The notes below the pieces were generated by a model. It was given only the letters and a program-made list of their open reading frames with translations, had not been told where the DNA came from and did not search any database. DNA of 5,684 bases from Bacteroidia bacterium (GTDB taxonomy: Bacteria; Bacteroidota; Bacteroidia; Bacteroidales; P3): assembly GCA_025999775.1 (NCBI GenBank), contig BNXT01000099.1:1-5684 (forward strand), read 5' to 3'. Below, in pieces: positions 1 to 5,497 of this stretch (its first letter is position 1; each line of letters begins with the position of its first letter). The translations under genes and the position numbers were made by a program.

Positions 1-29
1 AACGTATAAGAGAAAAACCATAAAACAAT

Positions 30-60
30 TTTGTAATATCAAAATTATTATGTATTTTTG
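30..60 (+). promoter_or_regulatory. Bacteroidetes-type promoter upstream of the DUF6624-like gene
   Basis: TTTG at 30-33 is followed after 19 bases by TATTTTTG at 53-60. This matches the known Bacteroidetes promoter form (-33 TTTG, about 19-21 bases, -7 TAnnTTTG). It would leave a leader of roughly 65 nt before the chosen start at 131. A second, poorer -7 match, AACCTTTG at 110-117, lies 13 nt before the start but lacks a well-spaced -33 element. Confidence 0.5.
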
Positions 61-130
61 CAATATAAATTTGGCATTGCTAATTACCCATTGCAAGTTA
101 ACTATATCTAACCTTTGTAAATACAAAATC

Positions 131-739
131 ATGAAAAATAAAAACAGTATCATTACACTATCATTTTTATCTTTGTTAGCATTGGGAAATCTGTTAGGGC
201 AATCCATTCCGGAGGCTAATGATTGCAATTACATTACTTCCGGTTATTATCAAAAACTGTACAAAGCGGATATAGCATTAAAAAAAGGCAATACCGAAGA
301 AGCGTATCAGTATTTATTGCAACTCGAACAGTTGTGTCCCTTACAAGAAACAATAGGCTATTACGAAATGTCAAATCTTGTCCGATTGCTGTTGGAATAT
401 AAAGAATGTGAAAAGGCGCTTGATTATATGGATTATTTAATTACATACAGAGGATATAAAATTGATTTTTTTTCAAAAATGGAGCATTACTCCGAGCTAT
501 CCTATTTACCTGATTGGAACAGTATTTTAGCCTCTTTTGAGAAAAAAGAAGCTACCTTTGTTTCCGATACCGTATTAGTTGCTTTGTTTCAAAAGATGGA
601 AGAAAGAGATCAACAGTATAGATTGATAATACAGCCTTATTATCATCAAGATAGCGTTGCAACAAGAAATAAGAATAGCGAATATATTCGTTTGTATGAT
701 GCTATGAGAAAGCAGACAATTCAAACTATAATGAATTAA
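131..739 (+). CDS. Exported TPR-like/DUF6624-like protein, 5' part of a frameshifted gene
   Basis: The frame encodes 202 residues from ATG 131. This start is preferred to the in-frame ATG at 50 because it places a typical signal peptide at the N-terminus (MKNK, a hydrophobic stretch to about residue 20, likely cleavage after LLGQ), and the ATG at 50 overlaps the -7 promoter element. Residues 38-110 are helical and TPR-like (KADIALKKGNTEEAYQYLLQ, then KECEKALDYMDYLI). Residues 118-131 include a W-containing segment (YLPDWNSIL), and residues 150-164 (LFQKMEERDQQYR) resemble the opening LxxMxxxDQxxR of DUF6624-type domains. The frame then stops at 737-739, overlapping the ATG of the next frame by one base. 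The last nine residues (KQTIQTIMN) do not look like the family, whereas the -1 frame over the same bases reads KADNSNYNEL, as expected. I infer one gene broken by loss of an A near 709-711. A genuine pair of coupled genes is less likely. The function of the family is not known to me. Confidence 0.7.
   Translation: MKNKNSIITLSFLSLLALGNLLGQSIPEANDCNYITSGYYQKLYKADIALKKGNTEEAYQYLLQLEQLCPLQETIGYYEMSNLVRLLLEYKECEKALDYMDYLITYRGYKIDFFSKMEHYSELSYLPDWNSILASFEKKEATFVSDTVLVALFQKMEERDQQYRLIIQPYYHQDSVATRNKNSEYIRLYDAMRKQTIQTIMN
709..712 (+). other. Probable -1 frameshift site (lost A in an A-run)
   Basis: The frame of the 5' part reads AGA AAG CAG ACA here. With one more A in the run, the sequence becomes AGA AAA GCA GAC AAT and continues into the 739-1116 frame as MRKADNSNYNELMDFFTRYG. 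The downstream frame is open only from 700, so the event must lie between about 700 and 737. The A-run is the simplest position. There is no standard X_XXY_YYZ slippery heptamer, so programmed -1 frameshifting is not supported. A sequencing error is possible. Confidence 0.6.
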
Positions 740-1116
740 TGGACTTTTTTACGCGGTATGGCTATCCTATTTCAAGAAATAAAAGACTGAGTATTCTACA
801 TATACCCGTGATTGATGGGGCAATAAATATTCTTACAACGCATTTTGTGGATAGCGTTAAAATCGCAAGGGTGTCGCCAATATTATTGAAAGCTATTGCT
901 AACGGTAATTGTGAACCCGACATTTACGGCGCTATGATAGATAAACGGCAGCAAGAACTTAGAAAACCGGTTATTTACGGCATTGCAGTTAATATTACGC
1001 CCGACGAAATAATAGATTATCCAAATCTTGACAAACGAAGGATGTCTATCGGATTACCTCCATTAGAAATAGCGCAAGAACGCAACAGATTGTTGGAAGA
1101 ATTGTATGGATTTTAA
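739..1116 (+). CDS. DUF6624-like C-terminal domain, 3' part of the frameshifted gene
   Basis: From ATG 739 the frame gives 125 residues with no signal peptide, beginning MDFFTRYGYP. This is a mid-domain sequence rather than a natural N-terminus. Visible family-like elements are the YGYP turn, LHIPVIDG, the segment IYGAMIDKRQQELRKPVIYG (resembling YAxLxDRxxxxxGKxQxYGT of DUF6624 proteins), and the end LDKRRMSIGLPPLEIA. The same frame is open upstream to 700 and reads KADNSNYNELMDFF from 709, which is better family sequence than the competing frame. The true protein therefore probably enters this frame at about 709 from the 131-739 frame, for a total near 328 residues (193 + 135). Translational coupling through the TAATG overlap could still produce a separate 125-residue product. 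The family name is from recall, and the assignment is moderately confident. Confidence 0.65.
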   Translation: MDFFTRYGYPISRNKRLSILHIPVIDGAINILTTHFVDSVKIARVSPILLKAIANGNCEPDIYGAMIDKRQQELRKPVIYGIAVNITPDEIIDYPNLDKRRMSIGLPPLEIAQERNRLLEELYGF

Positions 1117-1121
1117 GTATG

Positions 1122-1150
1122 TTGTTCTCTGCTTTGAACTTTTACTATTG
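1122..1150 (+). promoter_or_regulatory. Candidate promoter of the S41 peptidase gene
   Basis: TTG at 1122-1124 and TACTATTG at 1143-1150 (one mismatch to TAnnTTTG) are 18 bases apart in the 54-base gap after the previous stop. The start codon at 1171 follows 20 bases later, a spacing similar to that of the transposase promoter. The match is imperfect, and transcription from the upstream gene is an alternative. Confidence 0.3.
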
Positions 1151-1170
1151 CTCATAAAGAAAACTATGTC

Positions 1171-1920
1171 ATGAAAAAAATCTCTTTTTTATTAGTGTGT
1201 TTGTGGTTATTATTCAGTGGTTTTGCTCAGCAGATAATAAAGACCAATAGTGCGATTGTATATACTTCTGTAAATAATAACGAAAAACGGGAATGGCGAT
1301 TAACAGACAAAACAACATTGGATGTTTTTGACGTATTTTTACCCTATCCCCAAATAAACACAGTTACGTTTTCCACCGATTTAATGCACTCTGTAACGTA
1401 TAACGATATAAAACCGGACACTTTATATACGTTTAAAATTTCATTCAAAGATACGCTTTATCCTATCGGAGTTATTATTCGATCGAAAGTGCCATCCACT
1501 GTTTCTGCTGTTGACCGTATGGCTGATTTGAGTTTGCTTTGGTCAGAAATGCGCTATAACTTTGCTTTCTACGATGAATTGGATTTCGATTTTGACAGCT
1601 TGTATCGAGCTTATATACAGGCAGTAATGCACGCTCAAAATGATTATGAATATTATACCCTTTTAGCAAAATTTATGGCGAGTGTAAAAGATGGTCATAC
1701 CGAACTTGTTGCTACCCCAATCGACAGATTTACAGATTATGTGCCACTGATTTTGCGTTCCTTTATGGGTGATTTATACGTTACCTCCATACGCATCCCA
1801 TTGGATAAAATCATGCCCGTAGGATCCAAAATACTGAAGATTCAAGACATACCTGTTAGCAAATATATATCTGAGAAAGCGCTTCCGTTTGTAAACTCAA
1901 AAGGTTATGTTTTACAATAA
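1171..1920 (+). pseudogene. S41 (tricorn-like) serine peptidase, 5' fragment cut by an IS
   Basis: The native gene covers 1171-1902 (244 residues). The last five residues (GYVLQ) and the stop at 1918-1920 come from the left end of the insertion sequence. The N-terminus is a signal peptide (MKKISFLLVCLWLLFSGFAQ, cleavage near residue 20), so the intact protein is predicted to be exported or a periplasmic/outer-surface protein. Residues ~115-180 match the helical region typical of Bacteroidetes tricorn-like S41 peptidases (LSLLWSEMRYNFAFYDEL, DFDSLY, EYYTLLAKFMASVKDGHTEL). The DGHT motif carries the expected catalytic His176. Residues ~190-235 look PDZ-like (VGSKILKIQDIPVSKYI). The piece lacks the nucleophile domain found at 2995-3861, so it should be inactive even if made. 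Peptide substrate is unknown. The gene lies 54 bases after the DUF6624-like gene and may share its transcript. Confidence 0.85.
1895..1902 (+). repeat. Left copy of the 8-bp target-site duplication
   Basis: ACTCAAAA immediately precedes the left inverted repeat and is repeated exactly at 2987-2994 beyond the right one. Eight bases is the duplication size characteristic of IS1595-family elements. The perfect match indicates a simple transposition event with no later rearrangement of the ends. Confidence 0.95.
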
Positions 1921-1924
1921 TGTA
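1903..1924 (+). repeat. Left terminal inverted repeat of the IS
   Basis: The 22 bases match the inverted right end (2965-2986) at 20 positions. The first 12 (GGTTATGTTTTA) are identical, with mismatches at positions 13 and 18. This end supplies the premature stop (1918-1920) to the interrupted peptidase gene. Confidence 0.9.
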
Positions 1925-1936
1925 GATTATTTTTTG

Positions 1937-1944
1937 TACCTTTG
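1937..1944 (+). promoter_or_regulatory. -7 element of the transposase promoter
   Basis: TACCTTTG is a perfect TAnnTTTG -7 element, 23 bases before the transposase ATG. No convincing TTTG -33 element lies at the usual spacing. The upstream half would fall within the left inverted repeat, so transposase binding there could in principle interfere with transcription (inference). Confidence 0.55.
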
Positions 1945-1967
1945 TAGTATCACAAAAATACTATATT

Positions 1968-2984
1968 ATGGATTTGAAAAAAATAATAGCGTCCTTAAGT
2001 AAAGCGGAGCAAGTAGAACTTGTCCGTTTGCTGCAGTACGAACTCAATGTTCCGAAGTTGGCAGAGATACATTGCGGGCAGAGTAAAGATGCAGTGGTGC
2101 ATTGTACGCATTGCGGCAGTGCTGATATTTACGGACACGGCACATACAAGGGTAGACGTCGTTACCAATGCAAATGTTGCCGCACAACGTTCAATGATTT
2201 CACAGGTACGGCAGTATCCGGGATAAAAAAGGTTGCCAAGTTTCAGGAATATATAAACTTGGTTTTGGAGAGTGTTAGCATACGGAAAGCCGCATCCACA
2301 CTTGATATTAACATAAAGACTGCCTTTGATTGGCGGCATAAAATTTTGTCTGCACTATCTACTTTCAATGGAGCAAGTTTTGACGGTATCGTAGAGTGCG
2401 ATGATAAGCAACTTGACATCAATGAGAAAGGGAGTAAGCACTTGAATCGTAAGCCGTACAAGCGGCAAAGCGACAGGCACACTAAGCGTGGTGTCAGCAA
2501 TGACAAGGTTTCTGTGATGGTTGCAACCGACCGTAAAGGTAATCCCACTATGCAAGCAGCCAAAGTTGGGCGCATAGATGCGGCAAGTATTGAGGCGAGT
2601 ATTGGGAAATATATCAGCAAAGACAATGTACTTTGTTCTGATTCTCACAAGTCAATAATATCGTGGGCATTGTCAAAAAACATTGAACATCACACCTTTG
2701 TGGCATCTAAACAACACGTAAAAGACAAGTGTTACCATGTTCAGCACGTAAATTCTTTGGACAATCGTTATGAGCGGTGGATAAAACGTTTTTATGGAGT
2801 AGCCACGAAGTATATAGCTAATTATTTGCATTGGTTTGTCTGTTTAGAGAAGTTGAAAAAGGCATCGCAACGGGCTACCGATATGGCAAGGATTATACTT
2901 TCCAATATCAAGGCAATGGCTGATTATCGCAACATCGAGGCAAGTTATCAAAATTTGAATATCATACAATATTCTAAAACATAA
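1968..2984 (+). CDS. IS1595-family transposase, zinc-ribbon plus ISXO2-like DDE domain
   Basis: This 338-residue protein catalyses transposition of the element that carries it, acting on the terminal repeats. Residues 46-71 form a zinc ribbon (C46-x2-C49 and C68-x2-C71). Residues ~88-130 look like a helix-turn-helix region (SIRKAASTLDINIKTAFDWRHKIL), as in other IS1595-family enzymes. The catalytic core begins at GIVECDDK (D145, with D146 where many relatives have E), followed by D225 in LCSDSHKS. The C-terminal block HVQHVNSLDNRYERWIKRF (258-275) is followed by YGVATKYIANYLHWF, a hallmark of the ISNwi1/ISSod11-like branch. The third metal ligand is not obvious: N262, H260 or E269 are candidates, and family subgroups are known to differ here. 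ATG 1968 follows its -7 element by 23 bases. The stop TAA at 2982-2984 is inside the right inverted repeat. Length is normal and I see no frame damage. Confidence 0.93.
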   Translation: MDLKKIIASLSKAEQVELVRLLQYELNVPKLAEIHCGQSKDAVVHCTHCGSADIYGHGTYKGRRRYQCKCCRTTFNDFTGTAVSGIKKVAKFQEYINLVLESVSIRKAASTLDINIKTAFDWRHKILSALSTFNGASFDGIVECDDKQLDINEKGSKHLNRKPYKRQSDRHTKRGVSNDKVSVMVATDRKGNPTMQAAKVGRIDAASIEASIGKYISKDNVLCSDSHKSIISWALSKNIEHHTFVASKQHVKDKCYHVQHVNSLDNRYERWIKRFYGVATKYIANYLHWFVCLEKLKKASQRATDMARIILSNIKAMADYRNIEASYQNLNIIQYSKT

Positions 2985-2986
2985 CC
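2965..2986 (-). repeat. Right terminal inverted repeat of the IS
   Basis: Read on the minus strand this begins GGTTATGTTTTAGAATATTG and pairs with 1903-1924 at 20 of 22 positions. The transposase stop codon (2982-2984) lies within it. Confidence 0.9.
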
Positions 2987-2994
2987 ACTCAAAA
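2987..2994 (+). repeat. Right copy of the 8-bp target-site duplication
   Basis: ACTCAAAA is identical to 1895-1902. The peptidase reading frame resumes at 2995 in the codon position that 1903 would occupy in the intact gene. Confidence 0.95.
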
Positions 2995-3861
2995 TTGCCC
3001 TATACCATAGAATCACTTGCCCCCTACGAATTATATTCCGCTAAATTAAAAACGGATTCCTTGCAATTGACTTTTGAAACTTCCGAAAAAGAAATTCGCA
3101 CGCATACTTTTACTCGGAATGGAGAACTTACACGCAGGAAAAACGATAAATATGCCGGCATCAACTTTAAATATAGGGAAGATTTGGTCGTGAAGAGGTT
3201 GGAAGATGGCTATACAGTATTGGAGATTAATCGTTTTAATGAATATGTAGAACAGCATTTAGACTCTGTTTTGAATACGTTATTGGACGCTAAATACCTC
3301 ATTATTGATCTTCGTGAAAACAGTGTCGGTAATACGACAGCAACCTATCCATTGTTAAAACGATTATGCAACAAGGATGCTTTTTTAACAATCGCTTCTC
3401 AAACACGAATCCATGATGGAATAAAAAAAGCTAATGGAAGATGGTATAAGCCTTACGAAGATTTTTATTTGATGAAAGCATACCGAACCATCTATCCTGA
3501 TACGATAAAGATTCAAGATACCATAAAACGGTTTTCAATGCCGATAGCCATTTTAATTTCCAAACATACGGCATCAGCGGCAGAAGATTTTTTGATAGCC
3601 TTGTATGAATGGGAGGATCGACCTCGTCTCATCGGACGACCTTCCATGGGGTCAACAGGTTCGTCCTTAATGATAAAATTACCTTCATCAGCAAACGCTA
3701 CAGCACGTATTTGTACACATAAAGTAGCGTATCCGTATTCCATGAACACGTTCAAAAATATTCAACCCGATATTTTGATAGATGATACGATATATGAATA
3801 TTTGCAAGAGATTGATAAAGAAATGATTACCGCAAAAAAAGTTTTGAAAATAAATGAGTGA
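2995..3861 (+). pseudogene. S41 (tricorn-like) serine peptidase, 3' fragment beyond the IS
   Basis: This frame encodes the remaining 288 residues of the peptidase begun at 1171. The first codon TTG (Leu in the intact protein) has no start signal and is not a natural start. Residues 98-110 (DAKYLIIDLRENSVG) match the S41 core strand IIDxRxNxGG, although the glycine-rich turn is altered (NSVGN). Residues 187-200 (LISKHTASAAEDFL) carry the expected nucleophile Ser194, residue 438 of the reconstructed 532-residue enzyme. LIGRPSMGSTGSS and the C-terminal NIQPDILIDDTIYEYLQEIDKEM are also typical of the family. No stop or frameshift has accumulated, which suggests a recent insertion. Without the signal peptide and His176 (both in the 5' fragment), this piece should be non-functional. 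It ends 185 bases before the stop of the convergent minus-strand gene. Confidence 0.85.
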
Positions 3862-3986
3862 TACAAATTCTTTTAAAAAGTAATACCATGAAAAGATACC
3901 GTAACGATACACACGCCATGGACTATAGCACATTCTGATATAGAAAACCGTGTTATGCGGAAGTCCCATAATGGGGAATATTGAGG

Positions 3987-4019
3987 AAAACAATAATTGC
4001 GCAAATTGCGCAATTATTG
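3987..4019 (-). terminator. 29-bp perfect palindrome, likely terminator of the minus-strand gene
   Basis: CAATAATTGCGCAA at 3991-4004 and TTGCGCAATTATTG at 4006-4019 are exact reverse complements around a single A at 4005. RNA would fold into a hairpin with a GCGC-containing stem; the innermost pairs would open to form the loop. On the minus strand it lies 27 nt past the stop of the AlbA_2 gene and is followed by TTTT (3990-3987), a short intrinsic-terminator-like tail. On the plus strand there is no T-run after it, so termination for the S41 transcript is less certain. It could alternatively be a protein-binding site or a dispersed repeat. Confidence 0.5.
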
Positions 4020-4046
4020 CGTGTTCGTTGCGTGATTTGCGTGATT
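4017..4046 (+). repeat. Short direct repeats TTGCGTG(ATT)
   Basis: TTGCGTG occurs at 4017-4023, 4028-4034 and 4037-4043. The last two are part of overlapping TTGCGTGATT copies (4028-4037 and 4037-4046). The first copy begins inside the right arm of the 29-bp palindrome, and the cluster ends exactly at the stop codon of the minus-strand gene. The role is unknown. Confidence 0.6.
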
Positions 4047-5363
4047 CTATATTTCGTAAAAAGTACCTGCCCCCGCACCAATAATCTTTAAAATACTATA
4101 ATTCTCAACCAATTCTTTCAACTCATTAGTCGCTGTTCTGTTTGATATTTGATTTATTTCTTGGTACTCTTTGTTTGTGATTTTCCCTTTCTGTTTTACA
4201 TATAACATTGCTTTAATCTGCCTTTCGTTCAAGCCTATTTCTTTTAAAGAATCGTGATTGTAAATATTTTTTCGGAACTCTACCCAACAACCCCCTGTGT
4301 TGTAGTATATTAGTGGTAAAGGTAACCCCGCTTCTGCACAATTTTCATTGATTTTTTCAATGCCACGCCCCCACGCTTCAATATAACCACTACGAAAAAA
4401 CGCATTGGCAATATCGGGGTTGTAGGGAATGGACGAATGTTTCTTTTGCAACATTTCAACCGTCCAATTTTCAGGCAGTTGCCCCATATTCCAGAACATA
4501 ACCTTATCGTTATACACACTGATTTGAATTGGCGTGCAACCGGCATAATCTTTATGCGCCACTGCATTTAAAAGAGCTTCGCGCAGGGCTTTTTCTGGAT
4601 ATTCGTAGGTTTCTATTCGTGAAAGTCCCTTGTAACTTATCAAGGCTTTGGTGTATTTGGTCAAAAGCAATTCCATTGTTTTTTCGACCTGTTCAAAGAG
4701 GTTTCCGTGAATGTCATTTTGAAACAACAAATCGCTGTCGGTACGAAAAAAACCTATTTTGATATATGCACCGGTAACAAATTTTTCGGGATTGGGGTGG
4801 AAAAGCAGTAATGCAGCCCGCTTCAAATATTTACTGTCGAGCAGATTTAAGTTTGTAAGCAGTTGTTCAGGTGTGTCATTGCGACTGCTTTCGTTTAAAC
4901 GGTTACTTTCAATACCCTTTTCTTTGAAAAACACAAAAGTTTCCTGCTTCAAATCGGCAATCGAAACATTGGGTATTGGTACGCCGTCCCACTTCTTACC
5001 GTATTTTTGCAGCAAGAATTTATCCAATGCTGCGCCTTTGAGTTCTTGTTTGGTTGCACCGCTACGATAGTGATACTCGCCTTTGTAATTTACAGGATTA
5101 AGTTGAGTTTTTACAACGATTTCGATATATTCGCCATCTTCGATTTGGTGCAAGTTTACATCGGCAATGATACCCAAAATGTCTTTTATCTTGTTGGGAA
5201 TATCTTCCAACAATTTTTTAGCATTTTGCAAGCCAATGATACTGCCGTCATCGTCTTTACCAATGTAGATTTTACCGCCTTGCGCATTGGCAAAGCCGCA
5301 TATCCATTTCAGATATTCATCTTTCCAATTTTTCTTGTACTCTATGTTTTGCTGTTCGAGCAT
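4047..5363 (-). CDS. AlbA_2 (Schlafen-type) / GHKL ATPase-like / winged-helix putative regulator
   Basis: The 438-residue protein matches the layout of widespread proteins annotated as RecG-like ATP-binding or putative transcriptional regulators. Residues ~5-117 are an AlbA_2/Schlafen-type nucleic-acid-binding domain (EYKKNWKDEYLKWICGFANA, then QGGKIYIGKDDDGSIIGL). Residues ~255-350 resemble a GHKL-type ATP-binding domain of the HATPase_c_4 type: an N-box-like REALLNAVAHKDY (261-273, N266, H270 and D272), WNMGQLPENW (291-300), NPDIANAFFRSGYIEAWGRG (315-334). Residues ~376-438 form a C-terminal winged helix (LNERQIKAMLYVKQKGKITN, SNRTATNELKELVE). Such proteins are cytosolic and presumed to bind DNA or RNA in an ATP-dependent way; the target here is unknown. 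The start at 5363 is supported by AAAGGA nine bases upstream. Length is ordinary, all domains appear intact, and the gene stands alone, convergent to the S41 fragment. It is not a real RecG helicase, because helicase motifs are absent. Confidence 0.88.
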   Translation of the reverse strand: MLEQQNIEYKKNWKDEYLKWICGFANAQGGKIYIGKDDDGSIIGLQNAKKLLEDIPNKIKDILGIIADVNLHQIEDGEYIEIVVKTQLNPVNYKGEYHYRSGATKQELKGAALDKFLLQKYGKKWDGVPIPNVSIADLKQETFVFFKEKGIESNRLNESSRNDTPEQLLTNLNLLDSKYLKRAALLLFHPNPEKFVTGAYIKIGFFRTDSDLLFQNDIHGNLFEQVEKTMELLLTKYTKALISYKGLSRIETYEYPEKALREALLNAVAHKDYAGCTPIQISVYNDKVMFWNMGQLPENWTVEMLQKKHSSIPYNPDIANAFFRSGYIEAWGRGIEKINENCAEAGLPLPLIYYNTGGCWVEFRKNIYNHDSLKEIGLNERQIKAMLYVKQKGKITNKEYQEINQISNRTATNELKELVENYSILKIIGAGAGTFYEI

Positions 5364-5372
5364 AATCTTTTA

Positions 5373-5378
5373 TCCTTT
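5373..5378 (-). promoter_or_regulatory. Shine-Dalgarno-like site of the AlbA_2 gene
   Basis: On the minus strand AAAGGA lies nine bases before ATG 5363. Strong Shine-Dalgarno sites are uncommon in Bacteroidetes, so this moderate match chiefly helps confirm the start. Confidence 0.4.
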
Positions 5379-5387
5379 ATTTTTTAT

Positions 5388-5459
5388 CTATTGATATTGT
5401 TCCTCTGTCATCAAATTGAGAAAAAGCTTTTAATTGAATACATTTTGTATTTCGCTCAT
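5388..5459 (-). other. Two micro-ORFs in the AlbA_2 gene leader
   Basis: On the minus strand ATG 5459 opens a nine-codon frame (MSEIQNVFN, stop 5432-5430), and ATG 5411 opens a seven-codon frame (MTEEQYQ, stop 5390-5388). Both lie in the same frame as each other and as the main start at 5363, with stops between. They could be leader peptides, eroded N-terminal coding sequence, or chance. MTEEQYQ and MSEIQN look like ordinary protein N-termini, which is the only positive sign. Confidence 0.25.
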
Positions 5460-5489
5460 TCAAGTCGTAAAATCAACTTTTTAATAGAG

Positions 5490-5497
5490 CAAAGTTA
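5490..5497 (-). promoter_or_regulatory. -7 element for the minus-strand AlbA_2 gene
   Basis: On the minus strand this reads TAACTTTG, a perfect TAnnTTTG. No good TTTG -33 element is seen at 19-21 bases, the nearest being TTTA at 5523-5520. Transcription starting about seven bases downstream would give a leader of about 120 nt before ATG 5363. Confidence 0.45.

Larger units (their letters stand above)
1903..2986 (+). mobile_element. Complete IS1595-family insertion sequence (1084 bp)
   Basis: The ends are defined by terminal inverted repeats starting GGTTATGTTTTA, flanked by perfect 8-bp direct repeats ACTCAAAA at 1895-1902 and 2987-2994. One transposase frame fills nearly the whole element, and its stop codon lies inside the right inverted repeat. 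Family assignment rests on the zinc-ribbon plus ISXO2-like DDE transposase, the 8-bp duplication and the length. By recall, the length near 1.1 kb and GG-starting ends are closest to the ISNwi1 or ISSod11 subgroups, but the subgroup is uncertain. There are no passenger genes. The element sits inside codon-aligned S41 peptidase sequence, and its removal with one duplication copy restores the host frame. All parts look intact, so it is likely still capable of movement. Confidence 0.93.
3862..4046. other. Convergent intergenic region with possible short gene remnant
   Basis: This gap separates the S41 fragment from the convergent AlbA_2 gene. ATG 3888 opens a 16-codon frame (MKRYRNDTHAMDYSTF, stop at 3936-3938). 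The +1 frame over the same bases is open from 3892 to a TGA at 3982-3984 and ends DIENRVMRKSHNGEY. Together these could be the eroded remains of a further gene, but I recognise no family. The rest is the palindrome and repeats listed separately. Confidence 0.3.

Noticed and set aside
50..130. Upstream in-frame ATG at 50 extending the first gene by 27 residues
   Set aside because: The extension would bury the clear signal peptide beginning at 131, and its start codon sits on the -7 promoter element (53-60).
690..741. Programmed -1 ribosomal frameshifting between the first two frames
   Set aside because: No standard slippery heptamer or clear downstream stem-loop is visible, and a single lost A explains the junction more simply.
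1995..2648. Minus-strand open frames (1995-2339, 2243-2626, 2355-2648) and a plus frame at 2020-2226 inside the IS
   Set aside because: They lie entirely within the well-supported transposase gene, overlap one another, and show no recognisable domain. They are shadow frames.
3513..3993. Minus-strand frames at 3513-3755 and 3688-3993
   Set aside because: They are antisense to the S41 3' fragment, which has family motifs, and their translations resemble no family I know.
3991..4046. CRISPR array or origin iterons
   Set aside because: The TTGCGTG units are too short, too few and overlapping, with no spacer pattern and no replication or cas gene nearby.
4310..5070. Other frames over the AlbA_2 gene (4310-4567 minus, 4529-4762 plus, 4759-5070 plus)
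   Set aside because: They are fully contained in the AlbA_2/GHKL/winged-helix gene and have no motif support.
4047..5363. RecG helicase, or member of a defence system
   Set aside because: Helicase motifs are absent; the RecG-like name is only a database label for this architecture. No defence genes flank it, so a defence role has no support here.
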